Part shown: piece by piece, positions 56,618 to 64,000 of the stretch
Layout of the letters: each line of letters starts with the position of its first letter
Position numbering within the stretch: the first letter of the stretch is position 1
From: Solibacillus isronensis
GTDB taxonomy: Bacteria > Bacillota > Bacilli > Bacillales_A > Planococcaceae
DNA: 64,000 bases
Reading direction: 5' to 3'
Assembly: GCF_900168685.1 (NCBI RefSeq)
Contig: NZ_FVZN01000014.1
Coordinates: 2,284,012-2,348,011 of the forward strand
Notes under the pieces: generated by a model
Told to the model about the DNA's origin: nothing
Databases searched by the model: none
The model's input: the letters and a program-made list of their open reading frames with translations, nothing else
Translations under genes and position numbers: made by a program

Positions 56618-57430
56618 TTATGAAATCGTTTCCTTTACTATTGTAGCAAACTTTGTCGGATTTTCCACATGAATTGCGTGGCCAACTGCTGGAATTATAA
56701 GATGATTTGCTTTTTCGATACGTTCTTGCATTTCATTGTTTAATTGAATGAATTTTTCGTCAAGCTTTCCGGTAACCAGTGTCACAGGCATTGTTAATGT
56801 ATTAAGCTTGCCCCAAAGTTCCGGCATTACACCTGTCCCCATACCGCGCAGACTGTTTGCAAGACCAATCTCCCTTTGCTGTATGCGCTCTGATCGAATT
56901 TCCTGCTTTACTTCTGCAGGTAGACTTTTTTGAGAAGCAAACAGCGGGATATTTTCCCACTTGTTTACGAATGACTCAATCCCATTTGCAAGTATCTTTT
57001 CCGCGAGTGTATCATCCGCCTGTTTTCGTATAGTACGCTGCTCTTCATCCATTAGACCGGGAGAAGCACTTTCCAGAATCAAATGCTCGATTCCAGACGG
57101 GTAACGAGCCGCATAGCTCAGTGCCACACGTCCTCCCATCGAATAGCCTACCAGCGAGAAAGTATCAAGCTGTAATTGATGAAACAGTTCATGCAGCAAT
57201 TCCACTTGAAATGCCATCGAGTAGAACTCAATATTAGTCGGTGCTGCTGTTTTACCGTGTCCGATTAAATCAACAGCAATACACCGGATGTTTGACGGCA
57301 GTTGCGAATCGATTTTTTTCCAAGTATTTGTGCTCCCTGTAAAACCGTGGAGAAATACAATCGTTTGAGTTGCGTGTTCATTCCGCTGTTCAATATGCAC
57401 ATCCAACCCTTTTACAGTGAATCGAGCCAT
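56618..57430 (-). CDS. menH: 2-succinyl-6-hydroxy-2,4-cyclohexadiene-1-carboxylate synthase
   Basis: 270 aa alpha/beta hydrolase. FLHGFTGSTNTWKK (about 28-41), the nucleophile in LVGYSMGGRVAL (about 94-105) and the His in VGHAIHVENP (about 253-262) form the usual set. It removes pyruvate in the third step of menaquinone synthesis (B. subtilis YtxM). GAGGTGATGG precedes the ATG, which lies inside the end of menD (19-base overlap). Confidence 0.92.
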   Translation of the reverse strand: MARFTVKGLDVHIEQRNEHATQTIVFLHGFTGSTNTWKKIDSQLPSNIRCIAVDLIGHGKTAAPTNIEFYSMAFQVELLHELFHQLQLDTFSLVGYSMGGRVALSYAARYPSGIEHLILESASPGLMDEEQRTIRKQADDTLAEKILANGIESFVNKWENIPLFASQKSLPAEVKQEIRSERIQQREIGLANSLRGMGTGVMPELWGKLNTLTMPVTLVTGKLDEKFIQLNNEMQERIEKANHLIIPAVGHAIHVENPTKFATIVKETIS

Positions 57431-59145
57431 TGTTCCATCACCTCATGAATCCGCGCCCATAGCTGACGGTGCTGCTTCACATTCTCTTCCCGATCTGTGA
57501 AAGCTTCGATTAGTTTAATCGATGTTTCTTTATCCGCAGACAATGCAGTCGTAAATTGTTCCAATGATGTTGCTTTTACGTAATCCAACTCATACATTTT
57601 GGCCATTTGTTCGAATGTCAATGCAGTCGGTGTACCAAAAAGATCTTCATAATGCTCCTTTACCTTCGATTGCGGTAAATAAGAGAAAATGCCGCCGCCG
57701 TCATTATTCATGACAATTACCGTTAAATCACATTGCTGATAACGACTTGCAACAAATGCATTGGCATCATGCAAAAATGCTAAATCCCCAATCAATAAAT
57801 ACGTTTTGCGGTTCTTACGGCCATTACTGAAGCCAAGTGCTGTAGATGTTACCCCATCAATCCCGTTCGCTCCACGGTTTGCGAAAATTTGAACAGGACG
57901 ATTTTGTGTAAGTAAAAACGTATCAATATCACGAATCGGCATACTGCTGCTCACATAAATGTCGGCGTCTTCCTCAATACTTGTAAGGAATGCCTGTACC
58001 ATTGCCCCTTCGTCATCGGCAAATTGACTGTACTTTTCAATAACATCAGCTGCAAGTAAATCTGCCATTTTCCAAAATTGAACGTATGCCATTTCTGCTT
58101 GAGAATGCGCTAATTTCACATCCGACAGCCATTCTCCTGGTAAGGCATGAATGAAATGTGTCGACATATGAGTAGAATCTCTATACATCGGATCTTCATC
58201 GATGACAATATAGCTTTGCGGGTTTGACTGTACGATAAACTGCATTAAAAATTTAGAAACAGGCTGTGCCCCGAAACGAATGACCGTTTGTGGTCGAACA
58301 TTCCGTTTAAAGCGCTCATTTTTCATCAATGCATCATATGTAGTAATCGCATATATTTGGCAATCTTCCGGTATTTCTGTACGCAAGTTCGATAAGCTTT
58401 CAATCATTACCGGCCATTTCACTTCACGAATAAAATCCCATAAATATTCCGTGTTCGTTCCTAGCGGCAATTCTCCTATGATCAGAATTCCAGTCGTTGT
58501 TTTTTCGATGATTTCAGTCAGTTCAGCCATCGCTTGCTTGGCAGGCTGAAGCTCATTTGTATAGCTTTTAATATAGCTTGAAACCGGCAATGTTTCCGCA
58601 AAATCAATGATTAACGGTTCACGGAACGGAATATTTAAATGGACCGGTCCAAACGGTGCTGTCGTGGCAATATTTACCGCACGCACTGTATGGCGTTCGA
58701 TAAATGGAAGCGTTTGCGGAGCCTCATCCGGAATCGGAAATTCTGCGGACCACTTCACATTTTCACCGTATAAACGTACTTGATTGATCGTCTGAGGTGC
58801 TCCTACTTCGCGCAATTCATGCGGACGGTCTGCTGTTAAAACGATTAGCGGCACTCGTGCATATTTTGCTTCGACAATGGCCGGATAGTAATTGGCCGCT
58901 GCTGTTCCCGATGTACATACGAGTACGACTGGTTTTGCAGTCGATTTAGCTAAGCCTAGCGCATAAAAGGCTGCGGCCCGTTCATCGACTTGACGATGCA
59001 TTTCGATTTCCTTCGTTGAGGCAAATGCATAGGCAAGCGGTGTAGAGCGGGAGCCGGGACTTATGACAACCTGTTCTACACCAGATGTTACTAACGCTGA
59101 TACAATTGTATAAACATAATTGGATAATACTTCACGATCATTCAT
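57412..59145 (-). CDS. menD: SEPHCHC synthase (ThDP enzyme MenD)
   Basis: 577 aa. It joins 2-oxoglutarate-derived succinic semialdehyde to isochorismate. The N-terminal VVISPGSRSTPLAYAF with the catalytic-site Glu region, AAFYALGLAKSTAKPVVLVCTSGTAAANYYPAIVEA, RANRGANGIDG-like FANRGANGIDGVTSTALG, and the ThDP motif IGDLAFLHD...NDGGGIFSYLPQ are all present. Overlaps both neighbours, so an operon. Confidence 0.95.
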   Translation of the reverse strand: MNDREVLSNYVYTIVSALVTSGVEQVVISPGSRSTPLAYAFASTKEIEMHRQVDERAAAFYALGLAKSTAKPVVLVCTSGTAAANYYPAIVEAKYARVPLIVLTADRPHELREVGAPQTINQVRLYGENVKWSAEFPIPDEAPQTLPFIERHTVRAVNIATTAPFGPVHLNIPFREPLIIDFAETLPVSSYIKSYTNELQPAKQAMAELTEIIEKTTTGILIIGELPLGTNTEYLWDFIREVKWPVMIESLSNLRTEIPEDCQIYAITTYDALMKNERFKRNVRPQTVIRFGAQPVSKFLMQFIVQSNPQSYIVIDEDPMYRDSTHMSTHFIHALPGEWLSDVKLAHSQAEMAYVQFWKMADLLAADVIEKYSQFADDEGAMVQAFLTSIEEDADIYVSSSMPIRDIDTFLLTQNRPVQIFANRGANGIDGVTSTALGFSNGRKNRKTYLLIGDLAFLHDANAFVASRYQQCDLTVIVMNNDGGGIFSYLPQSKVKEHYEDLFGTPTALTFEQMAKMYELDYVKATSLEQFTTALSADKETSIKLIEAFTDREENVKQHRQLWARIHEVMEQWLDSL

Positions 59146-60520
59146 GTAATTGGCCTCCTAAAGCTCGAAGCATTGGACGGAATTTCACAAGCGTCTCTTC
59201 ATATTCCGATTGTGCTTCCGAATCTTCGACAATGCCTCCGCCTGCATATAAATACGCTTTATCCTGTACTAATGCAGCCGAACGAATTGCTACTGCAAAC
59301 TCGCCGTTTCCATCGGCATCAAGCCAGCCGATTGGTGCCGCATAAAGCCCTCGGTTCATCGGTTCGTATGTCCGGATTATTTCCATTGCCTGTTCACGCG
59401 GAACACCGCCTAAAGCTGGTGTTGGATGCAAATGTTTCACGAGCTGCAAAATCGTTGCATCTTCATTCAACTGTCCTTCAACAGGTGTATATAAATGCTG
59501 AATATCTCGGATTTTTAATAGCTTCGGTCCATGAGGGACTTTTACTTCCGTACAATTCTTGTTAAATGTATCGGTAATCATCTCAACAACATAATGATGC
59601 TCACCAAGGTTTTTCAGATCGCTTAGCAACGTTTTTCCTAATTCCTCGTCGGCTTCAGCAGTTGTACCGCGCTTAATCGAGCCTGCTACACATGAAGAAT
59701 AGGCACGCCCGTTGTCTACTTTTACTAAACGTTCCGGTGATGCACCGTAAAACAGTAAATCACCATGCTCCAAGCCAAACAAATAGCTCTCCGGCTGCTC
59801 ATGTACGACATGAGACAAAATTTGCGGAGATGTAATCGTTTCCTCAAATTGCAATGCTAAAGATCGTGCAATGACAACCTTTTGCGCTTCGTTTGCTTTG
59901 ATCAGGCTTGTCACCTTATTGATGGAATTCAAATATTCCTGCTTATACGGTTCCATATAGCTGGTCATCGTCGGTTTCGGATAAGTTTTAACTTCCTTCA
60001 CCTGTGTTGCATGAATGAGTTCATCACGTTCTTTACGAAGTGCTTCAAACGTTTTCGCGCTGTTTTCCTCATCCGTAATATAGTTAATTGTTACATAAGC
60101 TTTATCATTGCGAATAACTAACTGATGCGTCGCGACAGTAAAGTAGCTTTGCGGGAAGTTTGTCCATTCTGCCGAAACTTCATTTTGCGGATCAAAAGTA
60201 AAGCCGCCGAAAAGAATCGGCTGCAGATGCTGATCTTCCTGTATGATTTGACTCGTCAGTTTTTTCCATTCACGTTCCACTAAATCGAAACGGGCGTCAG
60301 ACGCATTGTTTTCGATTATATAGGCATGTCCTAAACCAACCAATGTGAAGGTTTTTTCACGATTTTGCCAGTAGTTGCGTTTTCCTTTATACTTCGATTC
60401 GCCCGCCGCAAAAAATGCCAATGCGGATAATCGGCTTACTTCGATTGTTTCCATATAAAAAATCTGCTTTGAATTTGAGCCTACTTCTATTTCAGTGGCG
60501 TTGTACCACTTGTGTTGCAT
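59138..60520 (-). CDS. menF: Isochorismate synthase
   Basis: 460 aa. Chorismate-utilising enzyme that isomerises chorismate to isochorismate. KVVIARSLAL (about 213-222), SPERLVKVDNGRAYSSCVAGSIKRGTTAEAD, HLHPTPALGGVPREQAMEIIRTYEPMNRGLYAAPIGWLD and the C-terminal GGGIVEDSEAQSEYEE are diagnostic. The start MQHKWYNA follows GGAGGG; six upstream codons were removed. It heads the menFDHB unit, divergent from menA; its stop overlaps menD by 8 bases. Confidence 0.95.
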   Translation of the reverse strand: MQHKWYNATEIEVGSNSKQIFYMETIEVSRLSALAFFAAGESKYKGKRNYWQNREKTFTLVGLGHAYIIENNASDARFDLVEREWKKLTSQIIQEDQHLQPILFGGFTFDPQNEVSAEWTNFPQSYFTVATHQLVIRNDKAYVTINYITDEENSAKTFEALRKERDELIHATQVKEVKTYPKPTMTSYMEPYKQEYLNSINKVTSLIKANEAQKVVIARSLALQFEETITSPQILSHVVHEQPESYLFGLEHGDLLFYGASPERLVKVDNGRAYSSCVAGSIKRGTTAEADEELGKTLLSDLKNLGEHHYVVEMITDTFNKNCTEVKVPHGPKLLKIRDIQHLYTPVEGQLNEDATILQLVKHLHPTPALGGVPREQAMEIIRTYEPMNRGLYAAPIGWLDADGNGEFAVAIRSAALVQDKAYLYAGGGIVEDSEAQSEYEETLVKFRPMLRALGGQLHE

Positions 60521-60762
60521 GAAAATTCCCTCCGTCATGTTGCAAATTCACTAAGTATGATGCAAGTATAGCGTTATTTTAATACGTGCCTGAATTTTTA
60601 TATAATTTGCTCATTTTTTTTGCGTTCGCGCAGTAAATAATACCTTCCTATCATAACATTTTTCGAGCAAACGTTACATGTATTGTCCCTTCACTCTGTT
60701 CAATTTGTTTTATTTGCATTACAATAGTTTAGATAATTGTATTTAGTTAGGAGCGTTTTTTT

Positions 60763-61680
60763 ATGACAAAAGTCGTTGAAGCGGACAAGGGATTTAAAGT
60801 TTGGTGGCATTTAACACGTCCACACACATTAACAGCTTCATTTGTACCTGTATTATTAGGTACGTCTATGGCACTTTCAATAAATCATGAAACAATTCAT
60901 TTCGGACTATTTTTTGCAATGCTTATTGCCAGTATGCTAATACAGGCAGCAACTAATATGTTCAATGAATATTATGATTATAAACTAGGCCTGGATAATG
61001 AAAACTCAGTCGGTATTGGTGGCACAATCGTCCGACATGGTGTAGCACCAAAAACAATTATGGCTATTGCGCTAAGCTTTTACGGTATCGCAATGCTATT
61101 AGGCGTTTACATATGTGCCATGACATCCTGGTGGCTTGTTGCTGTCGGTCTTGTATGTATGCTGATCGGTTATTTGTATACTGGAGGACCGTATCCAATT
61201 GCTTATTCACCGTTCGGGGAGCTAGTTTCAGGGGCAGTAATGGGGATGGGGATTGTTCTAATTGCCTTCTTTATTCAAACAGGAGATGTAACAGCTGATG
61301 CTGTAATTATTTCTGTGCCAAGTATGATTTTAGTGGGGGCAATTATGCTTTCTAATAATATCCGCGATATTGTTGGTGATACAGAAGGCGGACGTAAAAC
61401 GATGGCCATTTTAGTTGGCCGACATAATGCTGTAACAGTACTTGCTGGTTTCTTTATTGTTTCGTATATTTGGATTATCATTCTTGTAGTTATTGGCCAT
61501 TTAACACCATGGGCACTGCTTGTATTATTAAGCGTGAAGAAACCGATTGAAGCGATTAAATTATTCCGAGCAAAAGAAAAACCGCTTGAAGTAATGCCTG
61601 CAATGAAATATACAGCCCAAACAAACACGATTTTCGGTTTCTTGTTGGCTGTAGGTCTATTAATTTCATATTTCATTTAA
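60763..61680 (+). CDS. menA: 1,4-dihydroxy-2-naphthoate polyprenyltransferase
   Basis: 305 aa UbiA-family membrane enzyme with about eight to nine helices. It attaches the isoprenoid chain to DHNA. The Asp-rich motifs are NMFNEYYDYKLGLDNE (about 65-80) and NNIRDIVGDTEGGRKTMA (about 197-214). RPHTLTASFVPVLLG marks the N-terminus. GGAG lies before the ATG. The divergent region 60521-60762 holds a likely minus-strand -10 (TATACT) for menF. Confidence 0.94.
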   Translation: MTKVVEADKGFKVWWHLTRPHTLTASFVPVLLGTSMALSINHETIHFGLFFAMLIASMLIQAATNMFNEYYDYKLGLDNENSVGIGGTIVRHGVAPKTIMAIALSFYGIAMLLGVYICAMTSWWLVAVGLVCMLIGYLYTGGPYPIAYSPFGELVSGAVMGMGIVLIAFFIQTGDVTADAVIISVPSMILVGAIMLSNNIRDIVGDTEGGRKTMAILVGRHNAVTVLAGFFIVSYIWIIILVVIGHLTPWALLVLLSVKKPIEAIKLFRAKEKPLEVMPAMKYTAQTNTIFGFLLAVGLLISYFI

Positions 61681-61685
61681 AACTA

Positions 61686-61722
61686 GCAGAGGTATGTTGA
61701 ACATTCAACATACCTCTTTTAC
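61686..61722. terminator. Bidirectional terminator between menA and the DksA-like gene
   Basis: The stem AGAGGTATGTTGA/TCAACATACCTCT is followed by TTTT. Confidence 0.82.
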
Positions 61723-62066
61723 TATTCTGTCACTTCATCTACATGGTCAATACATGTTAAAGCTGTCGGAATCGCTTCTAAACGCTCAAAAGGAATCTCT
61801 TTTCCACATACGATACATTCCCCGTATGTGCCCTCATCCATTGCATTTAAAGCCGTTTGAATTCTTTCAATTTCGTCTTCCTTCAATTCACTTAATGTTT
61901 TTTCTGTAACAATTGTCGTCAAATCGGTTGCTGCATCTGCCGGATGATTATCAACTGCAGTTATTTCTGTATCCTCTAAAGGAGGTTCTTCATTAACATG
62001 CTCCTGCAATGTTGCAAGTTCCTCTTCCAAAATGCTGCGCAATTGTTGTAATTGATTGATATCCAT
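61722..62066 (-). CDS. Short TraR/DksA-type zinc-finger protein (YteA-like)
   Basis: 114 aa. N-terminal helices (LQQLRSILEEELATLQEHV) lead to DNHPADAATDLTTIVTEKTLSELKEDEIERIQTALNAMDEGTYGECIVCGKEIPFERLEAIPTALTCIDH. The finger is C-x2-C-x17-C-x2-H, so the fourth ligand is His rather than Cys. B. subtilis YteA, also beside menA, is about twice as long and as I recall has a degenerate finger. DksA-like proteins act on RNA polymerase, but no such role is shown here. A clear AAAGGGGG lies before the ATG. Confidence 0.82.
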   Translation of the reverse strand: MDINQLQQLRSILEEELATLQEHVNEEPPLEDTEITAVDNHPADAATDLTTIVTEKTLSELKEDEIERIQTALNAMDEGTYGECIVCGKEIPFERLEAIPTALTCIDHVDEVTE

Positions 62067-62130
62067 ATAAAATCCCCCTTTTTTCCATTAATAAAATATT
62101 ACCTATATGAGGATTTCTAAACATCTTTTC

Positions 62131-62889
62131 TTATTTATCCGCTGCATACACAGCAATTACATCATGCAAAAATTGTGTAGCACCGGGACCGACACGCTCA
62201 TCATAGTAAGCAGTAAACCGTTCATCGCTTACATACATTTGCGCTAGGCCTCTATGTGCTTCTGGGGTATACTTTGCCCATGAGAAGCTTAGCCAGCGTT
62301 TATGAAGCTCCGCTGCTTCCATTGCAACATCTGACGTTACATCTCCGGACACAAGCGCTTCTTTTAATCGTTCAAACAGTTGGTGTTCCAATTGCTGCAT
62401 TGCATTATATTGCTCTTCTGTCATATCCCTGAATTTCTTATTGCTCGCTTCCACTTGAGCTTCACCGTATTTATCACGTATTTCCTGGCCGTAGCTCTTT
62501 TCGTTTTCTTCAATTAAATTATTTTTAAACACTTCAAACTTTTGTTCATTTGTCATCTTAAGTTCCCCTTCCATCGTTTGGATTGTTTGTTCTATCGTTA
62601 TTAGTAAGTCGTCGATATATCTTCTTTTCTTTTGTAATAGCTCGGATTGTTTTTTTAGTGCTTCTTTTACTTCATAATCAGGATGATCGAGCAATTTTTT
62701 TATTTCTTCTAACTTAAAATCAAGCTCCCGGTAAAATAGGATTTGCTGTAACCGGTCAATATCCTCTTGGCTATATTGCCGGTAGCCATTTTCCGCAACT
62801 GCAGAAGGTCTCAGCAAACCGATTTCATCATAATAACGTAGTGTGCGTGCACTCACACCCGATAGCTTGACTAGTTCGTTAATCAGCAC
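62131..62889 (-). CDS. MerR-family regulator with TipAS-type effector domain
   Basis: 252 aa. A MerR helix-turn-helix (MLINELVKLSGVSARTLRYYDEIGLLRPSAVAENGYRQYS, 1-40), a coiled-coil dimerisation helix (about 75-120) and a TipAS antibiotic-recognition domain (about 125-250, ending RVGPGATQFLHDVIAVY). The layout equals that of B. subtilis Mta and Streptomyces TipAL, activators of multidrug genes. The start codon is GTG behind AGGAGGTGATC; an ATG two bases away is out of frame. Its own promoter has the 19-bp spacer of MerR targets, so autoregulation is likely. Confidence 0.9.
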   Translation of the reverse strand: MLINELVKLSGVSARTLRYYDEIGLLRPSAVAENGYRQYSQEDIDRLQQILFYRELDFKLEEIKKLLDHPDYEVKEALKKQSELLQKKRRYIDDLLITIEQTIQTMEGELKMTNEQKFEVFKNNLIEENEKSYGQEIRDKYGEAQVEASNKKFRDMTEEQYNAMQQLEHQLFERLKEALVSGDVTSDVAMEAAELHKRWLSFSWAKYTPEAHRGLAQMYVSDERFTAYYDERVGPGATQFLHDVIAVYAADK

Positions 62890-62909
62890 ATGATCACCTC
62901 CTATTTAGT

Positions 62910-62940
62910 ACTATAAAGGTTGACGCAACGTGAAGGTCAA
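62910..62940 (-). promoter_or_regulatory. MerR-type promoter with 19-bp spacer
   Basis: On the minus strand TTGACC (62935-62940) and TATAGT (62910-62915) are 19 bases apart. A dyad TTGAC/GTCAA spans the spacer. Overlong spacers with a dyad are the hallmark of promoters activated by MerR proteins. Confidence 0.75.
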
Positions 62941-62969
62941 TAGTTAATTATATTTTCTTAATTATTTCT

Positions 62970-63008
62970 ATAAAAAAAGAAGCTAACCTAAGTTTTCAGG
63001 TTGCTTCA
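62970..63008 (-). terminator. Terminator of the NUDIX gene, overlapping its stop
   Basis: The stem GAAGCAACCT/AGGTTAGCTTC is followed by seven T on the minus strand. Confidence 0.75.
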
Positions 63009-63622
63009 ATTAACATCTTTTTCAATCTCCGGATAAACTCGAGCAAATAACTTTCAGGCAGTGCAGACATTTGTTCTAGTCCAATCTGCTTCACTTCATA
63101 ATGACGAATATCATTTTCGTATTTATAACCAGTTACTTCGATTTTCTTTATTTTATGTGTCGCAAGCAATATAAATTGTTTTAAGTTTGCAGAGTATATA
63201 CCATCCAGTTCTTCGCGTTGAAGAGTAAACTGCTCAATTCCTCCTGTTAATTCATAAACAAATACATTTGCAAACTCATAATCCTTTATTTTTTCATTGT
63301 CTATACTGTACGGGATGACTCCAAGTGACGTTAATTGCGAAAACATTACGTTAATCCCTACTTCTTCCTCTAATTCGCGTACACCATCCTCAATCGACTC
63401 CGTTGCCAGTATATGACCAGCTGCCGTAATATCAAATTGGTTTGGATAGTCCTTTTTATTTTTGCTTCTCAGCTGTAGATAAATGCGCCATTCAGAATCT
63501 GTTTTTTCAATAATCCAGCAATGAAACACTTCATGCCAATAACCTTTTGCATGAACTAGATCACGATGTTCAATGCCCGTTTCCTTATAATATTGATCAA
63601 ATACTTTTAAACGTTCATTCAC
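62996..63622 (-). CDS. NUDIX hydrolase
   Basis: 208 aa. The NUDIX box GHILATESIEDGVRELEEEVGI spans about residues 70-91, preceded by ITAA. The N-terminal RLKVFDQYYKETGIEHRDLVHAKGYWHEVFHCWII resembles the isopentenyl-diphosphate isomerase-like group of NUDIX proteins. Substrate unknown. The start is GTG behind GGAGCGG; the longer open frame runs back through the tRNA-Glu gene and is not coding. No promoter is seen between it and the tRNA terminator. Confidence 0.82.
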   Translation of the reverse strand: MNERLKVFDQYYKETGIEHRDLVHAKGYWHEVFHCWIIEKTDSEWRIYLQLRSKNKKDYPNQFDITAAGHILATESIEDGVRELEEEVGINVMFSQLTSLGVIPYSIDNEKIKDYEFANVFVYELTGGIEQFTLQREELDGIYSANLKQFILLATHKIKKIEVTGYKYENDIRHYEVKQIGLEQMSALPESYLLEFIRRLKKMLIEAT

Positions 63623-63641
63623 AAGATCCGCTCCTTTTATA

Positions 63642-63683
63642 CAAAAAAACGCTAAGTACATGTAACAGTACTTAGCGTTTTTC
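63642..63683 (-). terminator. Terminator of the tRNA operon
   Basis: The stem AAAACGCTAAGTAC/GTACTTAGCGTTTT lies 14 bases behind tRNA-Glu and ends in a T run on the minus strand. Confidence 0.82.
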
Positions 63684-63696
63684 ATTTTTCTATGTA

Positions 63697-63768
63697 TGAC
63701 CCGTACGGGATTCGAACCCGTGTTACCGCCGTGAAAGGGCGGTGTCTTAACCACTTGACCAACGGGCC
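63697..63768 (-). tRNA. tRNA-Glu (UUC)
   Basis: A 72-base cloverleaf: acceptor GGCCCGT/ACGGGTC pairs, anticodon arm CCGCC-CTTTCAC-GGCGG with anticodon TTC, T arm with GGTTCGAATCC. The terminal CCA is not encoded. Last gene of the operon. Confidence 0.95.
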
Positions 63769-63770
63769 GA

Positions 63771-63861
63771 TGGCGGAGACAGAGGGATTTGAACCCTCGC
63801 GCCGCTTACGCGACCTACACCCTTAGCAGGGGCGCCTCTTCAGCCTCTTGAGTATGTCCCC
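63771..63861 (-). tRNA. tRNA-Ser (GCU)
   Basis: A 91-base class II tRNA with a long variable arm and anticodon GCT in the loop CTGCTAA. T arm with GGTTCAAATCC; CCA is encoded. It is only 2 bases from tRNA-Glu. Confidence 0.95.
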
Positions 63862-63875
63862 AAAAATAGAAAAAA

Positions 63876-63951
63876 TGGCTCCGAAGGCAGGACTCGAACC
63901 TGCGACCTGCCGGTTAACAGCCGGATGCTCTACCAACTGAGCTACTTCGGA
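63876..63951 (-). tRNA. tRNA-Asn (GUU)
   Basis: A 76-base cloverleaf including encoded CCA. Anticodon GTT in the loop CTGTTAA, acceptor TCCGAAG/CTTCGGA, T arm GGTTCGAGTCC. Confidence 0.96.
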
Positions 63952-63960
63952 ATAATACTA

Positions 63961-64000
63961 TGGTGGGCCTAAATGGACTCGAACCATCGACCTCACGCTT
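63961..64000 (-). tRNA. 3' part of a tRNA, probably tRNA-Ile (GAU), cut by the window edge
   Basis: The last 40 bases of a tRNA including encoded CCA, T arm GGTTCGAGTCC and acceptor GGCCC. The part AAGCGTGAGGTC before the T arm matches Bacillus tRNA-Ile(GAU). The anticodon lies outside the window, so the identity is inferred. Confidence 0.75.

Noticed and set aside
63623..63754. 44-residue N-terminal extension of the NUDIX protein
   Set aside because: It is translated through the tRNA operon terminator and the tRNA-Glu gene; GTG at 63622 with a good ribosome binding site is preferred.

Overview
The window is a 64 kb piece of a low-G+C Bacillales chromosome. Protein similarities and gene order follow the Bacillus subtilis 'yt' region (acs/acu, ccpA, aroA, ytxGH, murC, sftA, ytp, yto, ytn, ytl, ytz, leuS, ytqAB, ytpA, ytoA, metK, pckA, ytmA, ytkD, dps, ytjA, men genes). 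Differences in detail suggest a Lysinibacillus/Solibacillus-like (Planococcaceae/Caryophanaceae) organism: two insertion sequences, dispersed MITE-like repeats, a large FtsA-like protein beside ytxH, and a 3-hydroxybutyrate dehydrogenase beside ccpA. This taxonomic call rests on recalled similarity, not on a search.

Layout. 1-6170: start of argC, then acsA divergent from acuABC (acetate activation and its control by lysine acetylation), followed by an intact ISL3-family IS with an 8-bp target duplication just behind acuC. 6171-13163: ccpA, an SDR dehydrogenase, aroA (chorismate mutase-DAHP synthase), an FtsA-like ATPase with a repeat-rich tail, and ytxGH. 13164-22500: murC, sftA, ytpR, ytpQ, a lipoprotein, a DUF84 NTPase, the ytoP peptidase and ytzB. 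22500-35600: ytnP, trmB, ytlR, ytlQ, a dispersed repeat, dat-pepV, ytzE, ytzG, ytgP, ytfP, an unknown protein, a hemolysin III-type membrane protein and a CoxG-like protein. 35700-46800: leuS under a T-box, an MFS transporter, the ytqAB tRNA-modification pair, a pyrimidine-dimer glycosylase-like gene, a second dispersed repeat, an IS3-family IS lodged in a terminator, an alanine/Na+ symporter, a YtpA-like hydrolase lacking its catalytic serine, and a gamma carbonic anhydrase-like protein. 46900-54250: metK under a SAM-I riboswitch, pckA, ytmA-ytkD, dps, a 52-aa membrane protein coupled to yidD/ytjA, and a zinc-binding lipoprotein behind a Zur-box-like site. 54258-61680: the menaquinone genes menF-D-H-B-E with divergent menA. 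61722-64000: a DksA-like protein, a MerR/TipAS regulator with a 19-bp-spacer promoter, a NUDIX hydrolase, and the 3' end of a tRNA operon (Ile-Asn-Ser-Glu).

Most of this is core metabolism in conserved order, and I do not see a clear undescribed multi-gene defence or mobile system. The signals most worth a second look are the FtsA-like ATPase with beta-rich repeats, the Ser-to-Gly YtpA homologue, the IS inside a terminator stem-loop, the two families of dispersed repeats, the Zur-type control of a lone zinc-binding protein, and the MerR-type promoter. Coordinates of starts were chosen from visible ribosome binding sites and sometimes differ from the longest open frame.
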